A stretch of 64,000 nt of DNA. Source: Zhenhengia yiwuensis. GTDB lineage: Bacteria > Bacillota > Clostridia > Lachnospirales > Cellulosilyticaceae. The first letter of the stretch is position 1. Every line of letters begins with the position of its first letter. Below the pieces are notes generated by a model, which saw only the letters and a list, made by a program, of their open reading frames with translations, searched no databases and was not told where the DNA came from. Made by a program: the position numbers and the translations under genes. Of the stretch, positions 26,805 to 35,168 are shown piece after piece. The DNA is taken from assembly GCF_014384995.1 (NCBI RefSeq), contig NZ_JACRSY010000017.1:22401-86400 (forward strand), read 5' to 3'.

Positions 26805-28029
26805 GAGCTTTCACCGCCTCTTCATAAGTAAGCTTTTGCCCATCTCTTAACAAGTACACCTCTCCATCTGAGCCAGCTTGGTCTTTAAATCGTTTAACGA
26901 TAACATCAGCGTATTTTTCATCCAGTTCAATGGTGTGGCAAATACGCCCTGTCTGTTCACAAGCAATGAGTGTGGAGCCGCTACCACCAAATGGGTCCAG
27001 TACAATACAATTGCTCATACTACTATTTTGTATAGGGTAAGCAACAAGTGCTATTGGCTTTGTTGTTGGATGAAGTTCACTTTTCGTTGGTCGATCAAAG
27101 TTCCACACAGTTGTTTCTTTACGCCCAGCGTACCATCTATGCTTACCTGACTTCTTCCATCCATAAAGCACAGGCTCATGCTTCCACTGGTACGGGCTTC
27201 TTCCAAGTACTAATGATTGCTTGACCCACTGGCAAACACCTGATAAATAAAAGCCGGCATCTAAGAAAGCTTTTCTAAAGATATGCCCTTTCGTATCCGC
27301 ATGAAAAACATAGATTGAACCATCATCAGATAAGTTTGCCTCCATGTTCTTAAATGCCTTCAACAAAAACTCCTCAAATTCTGCATCTGCTAGTGCATCA
27401 TTTTTTATGTTACCTGCTTTTCCCTCATATGCGACTCCGTACGGTGGATCCGTTACTATAAGATTTGCCTTTTGGCCATCCATGAGTAGTTCATAAACAG
27501 AAGCCTCTGTACTATCTCCACAGATTAAGCGATGTCTTCCTAGTAACCACACATCACCTTGTTTAGTAATAGGATTTTCTGTAAGCGCATCCTCCACATC
27601 AAAGTTGTCTTCCTGAACTTCTCCTTCATTTAATTTACTAAAGAGCTCATCAATCTCTGGTGGTTCAAAACCTGTAAGGGCCACGTCAAAGTCTACTTCT
27701 TGCAAATCTTTAATCAGCTCTGCTAGTAATGCTTCGTTCCATGAACCAGTTACTTTGTTAAGTGCTACGTTTAATGCTTTCTCTTTGGTCTTATCAACTT
27801 CTACAACCACACAGTCTACTTCTGTGTAGCCTAAGTGTTTTAAAACCTTTAAGCGCTGGTGCCCACCAATGATGGTCATATCTTTATTCACAATGATAGG
27901 TTCAACATACCCAAACTCATTGATACTGTTTTTTATCTTTTCATATTCCTTATCCCCGGGCTTTAGATCTTTCCTTGGGTTGTATGTTGCCGGTATGAGT
28001 ACATCTACTTCTAATTTTTTAAACTCCAC
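26782..28029 (-). CDS. ParB-like domain plus DNA methyltransferase
   Basis: The GTG start at EFKKLEVDVL is chosen because GGGAGGATTGAAA precedes it. Residues 1-90 form a ParB/Spo0J nuclease-like domain (NPRKDL, GGHQRLKVLKHLGY). The C-terminal half has DPPYGV (motif IV) and LDPFGGSGSTLIACEQTGR (motif I), the order of an N4-cytosine or N6-adenine methyltransferase. It probably modifies phage DNA against host restriction; no partner nuclease lies next to it. Confidence 0.92.
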   Translation of the reverse strand: MEFKKLEVDVLIPATYNPRKDLKPGDKEYEKIKNSINEFGYVEPIIVNKDMTIIGGHQRLKVLKHLGYTEVDCVVVEVDKTKEKALNVALNKVTGSWNEALLAELIKDLQEVDFDVALTGFEPPEIDELFSKLNEGEVQEDNFDVEDALTENPITKQGDVWLLGRHRLICGDSTEASVYELLMDGQKANLIVTDPPYGVAYEGKAGNIKNDALADAEFEEFLLKAFKNMEANLSDDGSIYVFHADTKGHIFRKAFLDAGFYLSGVCQWVKQSLVLGRSPYQWKHEPVLYGWKKSGKHRWYAGRKETTVWNFDRPTKSELHPTTKPIALVAYPIQNSSMSNCIVLDPFGGSGSTLIACEQTGRICHTIELDEKYADVIVKRFKDQAGSDGEVYLLRDGQKLTYEEAVKAHDQATGA

Positions 28030-28031
28030 TT

Positions 28032-28457
28032 TCAATCCTCCCAAAATCTATGTTTGATATAACAGCTATGGCTGCAATATTTTCTGTTCTTATTGCCATA
28101 CACACTAAACTCCTTGCCGCAATACGAACATGTATACTTGTAAATGGCCTTCTCATTTTTATTACGCATTTCTTGGTGCTCTACCCACCACTTTCTTCTG
28201 CAGGGGGCAGAGCAGAATTTACGCGTCCGCCCCTTTGCCTTATGCTTGAGTGGCTTCTCACAATGTAAACATACTACATTTTTTTGCTTTTTTACCTGCA
28301 TATTGAGTGCAACAACAGTTGCATTACCTGTAAGTTCATAGCGCTTACAAAACCCTCTTACAGCATCTCTTGAAAGTCCAAGAATGTTAGCTATTGCCTT
28401 ATATCCCAAGCCTTCTAGCCTCAGCTCTTTTATTTTTTTCTTCTGTTCTTCTGTCAT
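28032..28457 (-). CDS. Phage HTH and zinc-finger DNA-binding protein
   Basis: The 141-aa protein has an N-terminal helix-turn-helix (GYKAIANILGLSRDAVRGFCKRY) and two FCSxxCRxxW/YCSHSC zinc ribbons. Similar proteins lie near packaging genes of many Clostridium and Streptococcus phages. It may regulate late genes or help packaging; this is inferred from position. Start preceded by GGGAGGAAGATGTAG. Confidence 0.8.
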   Translation of the reverse strand: MTEEQKKKIKELRLEGLGYKAIANILGLSRDAVRGFCKRYELTGNATVVALNMQVKKQKNVVCLHCEKPLKHKAKGRTRKFCSAPCRRKWWVEHQEMRNKNEKAIYKYTCSYCGKEFSVYGNKNRKYCSHSCYIKHRFWED

Positions 28458-28493
28458 CTACATCTTCCTCCCTTCTTAAACTTTTACGCATTA

Positions 28494-28524
28494 AAAAAGC
28501 AACCACAATGCCTTGTAGTTGCTT
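28494..28524 (-). terminator. Terminator upstream of the packaging genes
   Basis: AGCAACTACAA pairs with TTGTGGTTGCT (one G-T) around a short loop, followed by a T run on the minus strand. It lies between the HNH gene and the HTH gene. Confidence 0.7.
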
Positions 28525-28534
28525 GATTTGCGAC

Positions 28535-28655
28535 TTTTATTATGCGATTTTTTAGTACCCCACCCTTTTAATTATGCGAAAATCCACACGAAGGGGGGCG
28601 GCGGTCTTGAGCATCAAGAGTTGTAGAGATTTTGATGGCCCTACCCCATGCTGTT
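28535..28655. other. Candidate cos / packaging site region
   Basis: Between HNH and HTH genes lies a GC-rich patch (GGGGGGCGGCGGTC) unlike its surroundings, flanked on one side by two ATTATGCGA-type repeats and on the other by an imperfect inverted repeat around TCAAGAGTTG. HK97-type phages with an HNH gene here usually have their cos site nearby. Candidate only. Confidence 0.4.
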
Positions 28656-28656
28656 T

Positions 28657-29004
28657 TTAATATTTATACTCTTGATGCCTATCCTCAGTCATGGTCTTCT
28701 TGTCATGACACCTCTTGCACAGTGGCTGCCAGTTACTCTTATCCCAAAACAGCTTGTTGTCTCCTCGATGCGGTGTGATATGGTCAACTACTGTAGCCTG
28801 AGTCAACTTCCCTTGCTCTTGACACCTTATACACAATGGGTGCTCTTGTAGGAACAGCTTTCTCGCTTTGACCCACCTTCTGTTATAGCCACGTTGTGCT
28901 GCTGATGTGCGTTCATGTTGGTGCCTGTGTCTTTGACAAAATCTATCTGCAGTAAGCTCTGGACAATAAAGATGCTTACATGGTTTTAAAGGTTTACTTG
29001 GCAC
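28657..29004 (-). CDS. Phage HNH endonuclease next to the terminase block
   Basis: A GTG start with AGGAGGTGGTCTA upstream gives 115 aa. C..C near 58, VVDHITPHRGD and WQPLCKRCHDKKT are the HNH core with its zinc-binding cysteines. HK97-type phages use such proteins with terminase for site-specific cos cleavage. Its position upstream of the packaging genes agrees. Confidence 0.93.
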   Translation of the reverse strand: MPSKPLKPCKHLYCPELTADRFCQRHRHQHERTSAAQRGYNRRWVKARKLFLQEHPLCIRCQEQGKLTQATVVDHITPHRGDNKLFWDKSNWQPLCKRCHDKKTMTEDRHQEYKY

Positions 29005-29029
29005 TAGACCACCTCCTAAAAATGGACAT

Positions 29030-29224
29030 TAAAAAAGCCCTGGATTTTATTCCTTGGGCTTTTGGGTGCACTTGTACACTATAATTATATGTTTTTACGT
29101 TCGTCATATTCGTCATTTCTTAAATTAATTTTTTAAAAAAGCTTATGGATTAATCTTCACAGGCTTTTGGATACACTTGTACACTATAATTATATGCTTT
29201 TCAGTTCGTCATATTCGTCATTTT
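29030..29224 (-). repeat. Tandem late-promoter-like repeat with hairpins
   Basis: Two copies (29057-29119 and 29162-29224) of a 63-base sequence are spaced 105 bases apart, each followed on the minus strand by a hairpin with T run. Each has ATGACGAATATGACGAAC, then TATAATTATAGTGTAC. TATAAT has no good -35; the tandem ATGACGAA boxes could be an activator site. The right copy overlaps the 3' end of the regulator gene. Confidence 0.6.
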
Positions 29225-29605
29225 TAAAAATTGGTTGTGTTTTCTTCTTGGATATTGCTCATCTTTTTTCCCGATACTAAAAGCTACTTGCTGCCAACTT
29301 AGGCCATTGATATACCTAAGCGATAGAATCATTCGTATCTCACTATCTTCTATGCCTTGGATGTATCTATTTAACCGGTTCAGCTCATAGAAGCATTTCT
29401 TGATGTTGAGGTCAAGTAAACTTTTTAGATCTGATATCTCTGCTACATATTTGCCTAGTTTATCCACAACACCTGGTACGCTAGGCATACCTGTGATTGG
29501 CTTTGCCATGGATAAAGCTTTTGCTTCTAGTTCTGCTATACGATTTTGTAATTCTTCAATTTCTCGGTTAAGATAATAAAGCTGTGATAGTTCTTGTTTA
29601 GTCAT
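29201..29605 (-). CDS. DUF1492-like phage late regulator
   Basis: The 134-aa protein has a long N-terminal coiled coil and a C-terminal sigma-region-4-like helix-turn-helix (MILSLRYINGLSWQQVAFSIG), typical of DUF1492/ArpU-like phage regulators placed just before the packaging and structural operon. It is the most likely activator of late transcription. Its stop codon falls inside the tandem repeat. Confidence 0.75.
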   Translation of the reverse strand: MTKQELSQLYYLNREIEELQNRIAELEAKALSMAKPITGMPSVPGVVDKLGKYVAEISDLKSLLDLNIKKCFYELNRLNRYIQGIEDSEIRMILSLRYINGLSWQQVAFSIGKKDEQYPRRKHNQFLKMTNMTN

Positions 29606-29620
29606 TGCTTCACCCCCTAA

Positions 29621-29806
29621 TTACTTGCAATCATATTTGTCTGTAATATAAGCCTGTGTATGATTATCTAATTGAGCAATACGCCTTCTTGTTTTCTCCT
29701 GTTCTTTCTTGAGCTGTGCCTTTGTCTTATAAAAACTACACCCCTCGCACACTTTATATTTTAGTGCTGTACACTTACCTCTCTTTATTGCAAAACAATT
29801 TTTCAT
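29621..29806 (-). CDS. Small cysteine-rich phage protein
   Basis: The 61-aa protein has C....C......C..C (CFAIKRGKC, VCEGCSFYK) that could bind one zinc, followed by a lysine/arginine-rich helix. Similar short proteins occur in replication-late junctions of clostridial phages. Function unknown. Confidence 0.6.
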   Translation of the reverse strand: MKNCFAIKRGKCTALKYKVCEGCSFYKTKAQLKKEQEKTRRRIAQLDNHTQAYITDKYDCK

Positions 29807-29819
29807 TGCTATTCCCCTT

Positions 29820-31157
29820 TCAAATCATCGCTTTAACTGCTTGTAATAACCCCTGTTGCCCTTTATCTTTTGTTTGTAATACTTCCATCACATGCTCATC
29901 CACTGTACCTTCCGCTACCAAGTGATGAATAATTACGTTGTTTTTTTGCCCCTGTCTATACAGTCTTGCATTAGCTTGTTGGTAGAGTTCCAGACTCCAA
30001 GTAAGTCCATACCAAATGATAATGTTACCACCTGCTTGAAGATTAAGACCATGACCAACACTTGCTGGATGTGCAAGTAGTAGCTGTATTTTCCCTTCGT
30101 TCCAGTCTTTGATATCTTGGCTTGTTTTAAGTGTTCGTGGATTTTTAAATGCGCTCATTAGGCACTCGTAGTCATGTTTGAAGTTGTAAAACACCAGTAA
30201 GGGTTGACCTGTATCAACTAACTCACTTAGTGCTTCTAACTTTGCTTCATGAATCTTGTGTACTTCTCCCTCATCGTCATAAATCTGACCGTTTGCCATT
30301 TGTAGGAGCTTACCGACTACAACACCCGCTGTTGCAGCAGTAATGTCTGTACCTTGTAGCTCTAAGAGTTGTTCTTTTTCAAACTCTTTATATTGCTTCA
30401 TTACCTTTTCAGGTAACTTGACCTTAATAATATTGTCTATGCGCTCAGGTAGTTCCAAGTAATCATCGGCTGATAAGCTAATACAGATATCACCTATCTG
30501 CTTATGGATATCCTCATCTGCAAAAGGTTTTAGCTTGTAGGTATACACGATGTGCTGATTACGTTTATCTGGCAAGAAGTACTTCTCCCTGTAGCTGGTC
30601 AAAGTTTTACCTAGCCTTTCACCTCGATCCAGTAAATAGAGCTGTGGCCATAAATCCAATAAACTATTAGGTGCTGGGGTTCCAGTAAGTCCTACAATAC
30701 GTTTGATGTAGGGTAATACCTTCTTGAGATCTTTAAATCGTTTCGACTTGGGTGACTTGAAGCTACTTAGCTCGTCTACCACTACCATGTCGAAGGGCCA
30801 ACGTGCTTTGTATCTTTCAACCAGCCAGGATACATTCTCCCGATTGATTACGTAGATATCTGCTTTAGCACCCAATGCTTTTATTCTCTCATCTTGTGTT
30901 CCTAGCACCTTAGCTACTTTCAACTCACTTAGATGCTCCCACTTATCTACTTCATCCGTCCAAGTGGTATCGGCTACTCTCAGGGGTGCTATGACTAAGA
31001 CTTTACTCACCTCGAAGTAATCAAAGAGTAGCTCTAATACTGCTGTCAGAGTTGACACGGTCTTACCCATTCCCATATCCATAAAGAGTCCCACTGCTGG
31101 TAGTTCTATAATCTTATCAATGGCATACTCCTGGTAACTATGTGGTTTGAAGTGCAT
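29820..31157 (-). CDS. SNF2-type DEAD/DEAH helicase
   Basis: The 445-aa protein starts at HFKPHSYQEYAI (Q-like motif), has Walker A MGMGKTVSTLTA, Walker B VVDELSSFK, GLTGTPAPNSLLDLW (motif III), and the helicase C-domain with LAHPASVGHGLNLQ and QANARLYRQGQ. Phage SNF2-like helicases stand next to VRR-NUC proteins and are thought to act in replication or recombination. Confidence 0.92.
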   Translation of the reverse strand: MHFKPHSYQEYAIDKIIELPAVGLFMDMGMGKTVSTLTAVLELLFDYFEVSKVLVIAPLRVADTTWTDEVDKWEHLSELKVAKVLGTQDERIKALGAKADIYVINRENVSWLVERYKARWPFDMVVVDELSSFKSPKSKRFKDLKKVLPYIKRIVGLTGTPAPNSLLDLWPQLYLLDRGERLGKTLTSYREKYFLPDKRNQHIVYTYKLKPFADEDIHKQIGDICISLSADDYLELPERIDNIIKVKLPEKVMKQYKEFEKEQLLELQGTDITAATAGVVVGKLLQMANGQIYDDEGEVHKIHEAKLEALSELVDTGQPLLVFYNFKHDYECLMSAFKNPRTLKTSQDIKDWNEGKIQLLLAHPASVGHGLNLQAGGNIIIWYGLTWSLELYQQANARLYRQGQKNNVIIHHLVAEGTVDEHVMEVLQTKDKGQQGLLQAVKAMI

Positions 31158-31416
31158 TACCTATCACCTCATCTACTCTTTCATAGCTATCTGCTACATA
31201 TACCTTAAACCCAAGTCCCCTTAGTTGTTGCATACGTTTAAGCTGTATCTTCCTTGGACTCTCTCCAGGCGCTTTAAGCTCCACAAAGACACATCTACCA
31301 TATGGTAAAAGTACTAATCTATCTGGAATACCTATTAGGGATGTGAGCTTAATACTCATTCCCCCAAGACTTCTAACTTTCTTGGTGAGGTACTCCTCTA
31401 TCTGCTTTTCTAACAT
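31138..31416 (-). CDS. VRR-NUC domain nuclease
   Basis: Starting at LEKQIEEYLTKK after GGAGGAG, this 92-aa protein has GIPDRLVLLP and FVELKAPGE, the D...ExK core of the PD-(D/E)XK VRR-NUC fold. Its 3' end overlaps the SNF2 gene by 20 bases. VRR-NUC phage proteins act on branched DNA, so with the helicase it probably forms a replication/recombination pair. Confidence 0.9.
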   Translation of the reverse strand: MLEKQIEEYLTKKVRSLGGMSIKLTSLIGIPDRLVLLPYGRCVFVELKAPGESPRKIQLKRMQQLRGLGFKVYVADSYERVDEVIGNALQTT

Positions 31417-31439
31417 TGTCCACAACTCCTCCATTTTTC

Positions 31440-31724
31440 ATCCACTACTCTAGCCCTTGATCCATAAGCTATAAGCTATGGACTTATAAGTATATAAATA
31501 TATAAGATATATTCTTTTATATAAAAAGAAAAATTTTCTTTTTTATTTTAAAACTAAAAATTACTCCTATATATAAAGAAGTTTAACCTGTCCATTACGT
31601 CCATATTTTATTAAAACCCTTTATACTCAAAGGCTTAAAGTGGACTATTTTTTAATTATCTATGGACTGTTTGGACTCTTATATTTTTGTCCATTCCAAT
31701 CCAAAACCTGTCCAATCCATTGAT
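31440..31724. other. AT-rich region with TGGAC repeats, possible replication origin
   Basis: This 285-base gap without a gene has a very AT-rich half (31480-31570) and a half with six TGGAC/GTCCA motifs, including TGGACAGG twice, and two AAAGGCTTAA words. It lies directly downstream of the primase-helicase gene, where siphophage origins are often found. Inference from composition and position. Confidence 0.45.
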
Positions 31725-34055
31725 TCACAAAGGCTTAAGGTTTGTATAGTACGTGCCATTACTTCTTTTCGTGTAGATACCTTGCTTCTTAGCTCTATCT
31801 GCAATATTTTTCTTCTTGATAGGATTTATGTCATTGGCATTACACCACGTCTCATACTCTTTATCTAACTTAGACTTTAAGACACGGTCTGCTTGATCAG
31901 TTGTTACGAGGTAATGCTCCTTGATGAACCAATACAAGCTATCGCTTTTACTTCTATATTCCTGAACTGCTTCCTCACAAACTATGCTTGGTGTGAATGT
32001 TAAGTCATTTGCTTTCAATCTAGTGAGGCCCTCTAAAGCCCATAAGATAATCCCTTCTATCTCCTTTTCAAATGCCTCTTGAATGTGTTTATTACGCTTT
32101 TCTTTAGGGATAACCTGCCTACACGGTATGATAAGAAAGCGTTCAAAGACGTGATCTCCTTTATCCCCTTTGAAGTAAGGGAGATCATTACAGGTAAAGG
32201 TAAGCGTCCCTCTGAAGTTATACGTAAAAGCTTGTTTTCCCTTCATTTCACAACTTACCGGCCCTGATCCTGTTACCTGTTTGAAATTAGTGATATCTTC
32301 AATCACTGCATCAGTTTGATCATCAATGATAATTGCTTTTGAGCCATATAAACTTCCAAGCCCAAATGTCTTATCCATTTTCTGAATAGGTGTGCTACAT
32401 ACTTTATCACTTCCTAGGATCTTAACTAGAAGCTTGTTAAACTGAGTTTTACCTGTATTCCCTATTTCACTTACAAGCACAAGACATTTTTTAGCTTTCG
32501 TTCCGTCTACATTAGAAATAACTAGACCAACCCACTCTTGTAGAATAGCTACCAGCTCCGGATCCTCATTACTTAGCGAGTTGATAAAGCTTATCCATGT
32601 TCTGGGTTCCTTGGCTTCAGGATTGTAATCAATCTGTAGTTGTATGGTTGATAAGATATCACTCCTATGAGGTTCAAGCTGTTTTGTGTTAATGTTGTAT
32701 AATCCATTTTTGAAGTTGATATAATCTTCATTCTGATCTAAGTCTTCAAATCGAATACTGGTTGTATCAGTTAATAAGTGTTTATAAACTTCTTCCCATA
32801 TTCTTGGTGTACAGAACTCATCCGGGAGCAGTTGTTTAATTTTACCTTTAAACTCATTGCTACCTACCCATTTATAAACACCATTCTCATACCAATATAA
32901 GAATTCACTATCTTGCCCCTGCTTCCTTACAATCATATAGTGGCTGTGCTCCCTTACAAACTTTGCAAAGAGACGAATGTCTAGGCATTTAACCCCTTTA
33001 GCATTGTAGTAGATAGCACTTTCAACACCTTCTTGCTCATCACCAAACGCCTCTACAAGTTCTTGTTTGACTTTGTCATCATTACTTGCAAAAGCTAACA
33101 TCTCTTTCATAGAAGGTGGTGTTTTTGCTACACTTCCTTCATCCATTTCCCCAAAGAGATGAATACGTACAAGATCAAAACTATTATGACTTCCACCTTG
33201 TGCTGGATCCGTTGAGTGATAGGAATAGAGATAGGCATCATTATAAACAATGGCTCCACCTGATGTTGAACCACCTATATAGGTATAGCGATTAGGTCCA
33301 AGCTCTGTGCATGGTTCATACACATGACTTAGAAACTTATCAATTGCTTCACTAATGGTATAGGTTTTACAGAAGTCACCAATAATTCCTTCTTTCTGTG
33401 TTGGGTCACCTAAGATCTTTAAGTCATGCTTAATGAGCTTCTTTACACGGGATGACTTGGGCCACTGGCTACAATCTTTCCAATTCTCATAGGTTGCAAG
33501 GAGCTTATCTGGATCAATAGACTCACCACTCATGTGCTTACAAAAGAATGCGCCTTCCTTACTCACCGTAGGCCAATACATAAGCCTTGTAGGTTCATAG
33601 GTAGTGTCATCAAAAAGGTCTATGCCTATCTCTTCTGCAAGCTTTCTTGCGACTGCTTCATATTCCTCTTCTGTAACGGGTCTTACAAGAGGAAAGATGA
33701 GTCTATACCTTGGTGTCTCTATGCTGTGTTTATGTGTGGTATGGATGCAGCAGGTGTAATTAAAAAGTAGTTTGAATTCTTCCCAAAAGTCTGCTGTACC
33801 ATAGTCCATGTCCAAGCACAGAAGTTGCCTGTGCTGAACATGTCCTTTCCTGCGACTACCATCCTTCAACTTGCCTCCTACAAAACCACCTCTATCTTTA
33901 ATAGCATCTTGCTTGTTTTTTGGCATTTTCATGTATTCCGTATATGTTTCTTCTGTAACAATAGGTTTACTAAGTTTTGCAATAAGTTCTTCCCATGTTA
34001 CCTGTTTAGGTTTCCACTGTGTTGACTTTCTACTTCTTGCAACTGAAATATCCAC
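31725..34055 (-). CDS. Phage primase-helicase (P4/D5-type)
   Basis: A GTG start follows GGGGGAATACAG. The N-terminal 170 residues look like a primase-polymerase (LLCLDMDYG, ETPRYRLIFPL, ARLMYWPT-type strand); the C-terminal 350 hold the superfamily 3 helicase with Walker A SEIGNTGKTQF, KAIIIDDQTDA and TFTCNDLP. It would open the origin and prime DNA synthesis for the adjacent polymerase. Overlaps the MazF-like gene by 26 bases. Confidence 0.9.
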   Translation of the reverse strand: MDISVARSRKSTQWKPKQVTWEELIAKLSKPIVTEETYTEYMKMPKNKQDAIKDRGGFVGGKLKDGSRRKGHVQHRQLLCLDMDYGTADFWEEFKLLFNYTCCIHTTHKHSIETPRYRLIFPLVRPVTEEEYEAVARKLAEEIGIDLFDDTTYEPTRLMYWPTVSKEGAFFCKHMSGESIDPDKLLATYENWKDCSQWPKSSRVKKLIKHDLKILGDPTQKEGIIGDFCKTYTISEAIDKFLSHVYEPCTELGPNRYTYIGGSTSGGAIVYNDAYLYSYHSTDPAQGGSHNSFDLVRIHLFGEMDEGSVAKTPPSMKEMLAFASNDDKVKQELVEAFGDEQEGVESAIYYNAKGVKCLDIRLFAKFVREHSHYMIVRKQGQDSEFLYWYENGVYKWVGSNEFKGKIKQLLPDEFCTPRIWEEVYKHLLTDTTSIRFEDLDQNEDYINFKNGLYNINTKQLEPHRSDILSTIQLQIDYNPEAKEPRTWISFINSLSNEDPELVAILQEWVGLVISNVDGTKAKKCLVLVSEIGNTGKTQFNKLLVKILGSDKVCSTPIQKMDKTFGLGSLYGSKAIIIDDQTDAVIEDITNFKQVTGSGPVSCEMKGKQAFTYNFRGTLTFTCNDLPYFKGDKGDHVFERFLIIPCRQVIPKEKRNKHIQEAFEKEIEGIILWALEGLTRLKANDLTFTPSIVCEEAVQEYRSKSDSLYWFIKEHYLVTTDQADRVLKSKLDKEYETWCNANDINPIKKKNIADRAKKQGIYTKRSNGTYYTNLKPL

Positions 34056-34395
34056 CTGTATTCCCCCTATCTAAACTTACATCTAAGGCTTCATTAACAC
34101 GTTTGATATCTTCTTCTCTTAAGTGGTCTAGCTTCTTGTCAATCAACTCTTTAGGTACAGTAGCAATCTGCTCAAGTAGTAGCATACTTGGCTTCCATAA
34201 GTTATAGCCTTCCAATACTACATGTGTTGGAATATCCAGGCGTTTAAGCTTACTCGTAATAAAAGCTACGATAGTTGTGTTAGAAAAGGTATTACCTTTA
34301 TCGTTTTGAAGGACCACTGCTGGTCTTCCAAAGTTCTGCATACTACCAATCCCTCGTCCCCAATCTCTTACATATACAATGTCATATTTTCTCAT
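34030..34395 (-). CDS. MazF/PemK-like protein in the replication operon
   Basis: The 121-aa protein begins YDIVYVRDWGRGIGSMQNFGRPAVVLQND, with NTTIVAFITSKLKR and MLLLEQIATVP strands, the PemK/MazF ribonuclease beta barrel. There is no small antitoxin gene next to it; the upstream gene is an antirepressor (joined by TAATG) and the downstream is the primase. It might be a phage-adapted effector or a regulator without a classic antitoxin. Confidence 0.8.
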   Translation of the reverse strand: MRKYDIVYVRDWGRGIGSMQNFGRPAVVLQNDKGNTFSNTTIVAFITSKLKRLDIPTHVVLEGYNLWKPSMLLLEQIATVPKELIDKKLDHLREEDIKRVNEALDVSLDRGNTGGYFSCKK

Positions 34396-35132
34396 TACGC
34401 CACCCCATACTTCACTGACATCTCTTTAATGATTGCAATATACACTTCTCTTAGTCTTACATCTGCTGCAATCACATCTAATTTTGTAATCTTATCAGCC
34501 TTTGAGCGACTACCCGTTTCTTCAAGCACCTTGCGTTTCATATTAATTTGTCTAATGCCTAACTTTGACTTTGCACGACTATCTAAAATTTCATAGCTTT
34601 CTTTTCTAACTGCCTTGATATTTTCATAACCACCTAGCTTCATAGCTATCTTATTAATAAGGTTAGTGGTTTCTACACGCCATGCCGCCGGATCTAAGAC
34701 AATAGCATCTCTGATGCCTTGCAATTCACCTTCTAGCTTTTTCTGACCTAATTCCATGTTAGCCATTGCCTGGAAGAGCTGATTGAACGCTTGTAAGTGT
34801 GGACTAAGTTGTGCAGTATTGAGTTTTAACTTCTTCTCACACTCAATGAAATATTGTCTTACTTGCTTGCCTTTTTCTGTTCTCTGAATCATAGCAATTT
34901 CTTTTGCCATATCAAGCTTGATGGCATGATCCGTACTTGGTCTACCGCCTCGAGAGTTTTCGTCATTTTTGACGATAACTTCCGCAAAGTCTTGATCTTC
35001 AACAAATCCGTATTCTACCATCCGTGAGAACCACTTTGCATACTCTGTTCCTATCTCTAAAACTTTGTGTAGCTCTCTTCCGCTTACAATTGCTTCTTGC
35101 CCAGCATTTACATCTATTTTAATTAATTCCAT
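34395..35132 (-). CDS. Phage antirepressor (AntA/AntB-type)
   Basis: The 245-aa protein has an N-terminal AntA-type domain (ALIGRELHKVL-like SGRELHKVLEIGTEYAKWF, HAIKLDMAKEIAMI) and a C-terminal region with a helical ending unlike KilA-C. Such proteins inactivate the phage repressor or alter early expression. Read through TAATG into the MazF-like gene. Confidence 0.8.
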   Translation of the reverse strand: MELIKIDVNAGQEAIVSGRELHKVLEIGTEYAKWFSRMVEYGFVEDQDFAEVIVKNDENSRGGRPSTDHAIKLDMAKEIAMIQRTEKGKQVRQYFIECEKKLKLNTAQLSPHLQAFNQLFQAMANMELGQKKLEGELQGIRDAIVLDPAAWRVETTNLINKIAMKLGGYENIKAVRKESYEILDSRAKSKLGIRQINMKRKVLEETGSRSKADKITKLDVIAADVRLREVYIAIIKEMSVKYGVA

Positions 35133-35168
35133 GTTTTGTCCCCCTTCTTTTTTCTGATTTCAAATCGG

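Noticed and set aside
29716..30080. Plus-strand frames over the SNF2 helicase end
   Set aside because: Opposite well-supported coding sequence, without ribosome sites or recognisable products.
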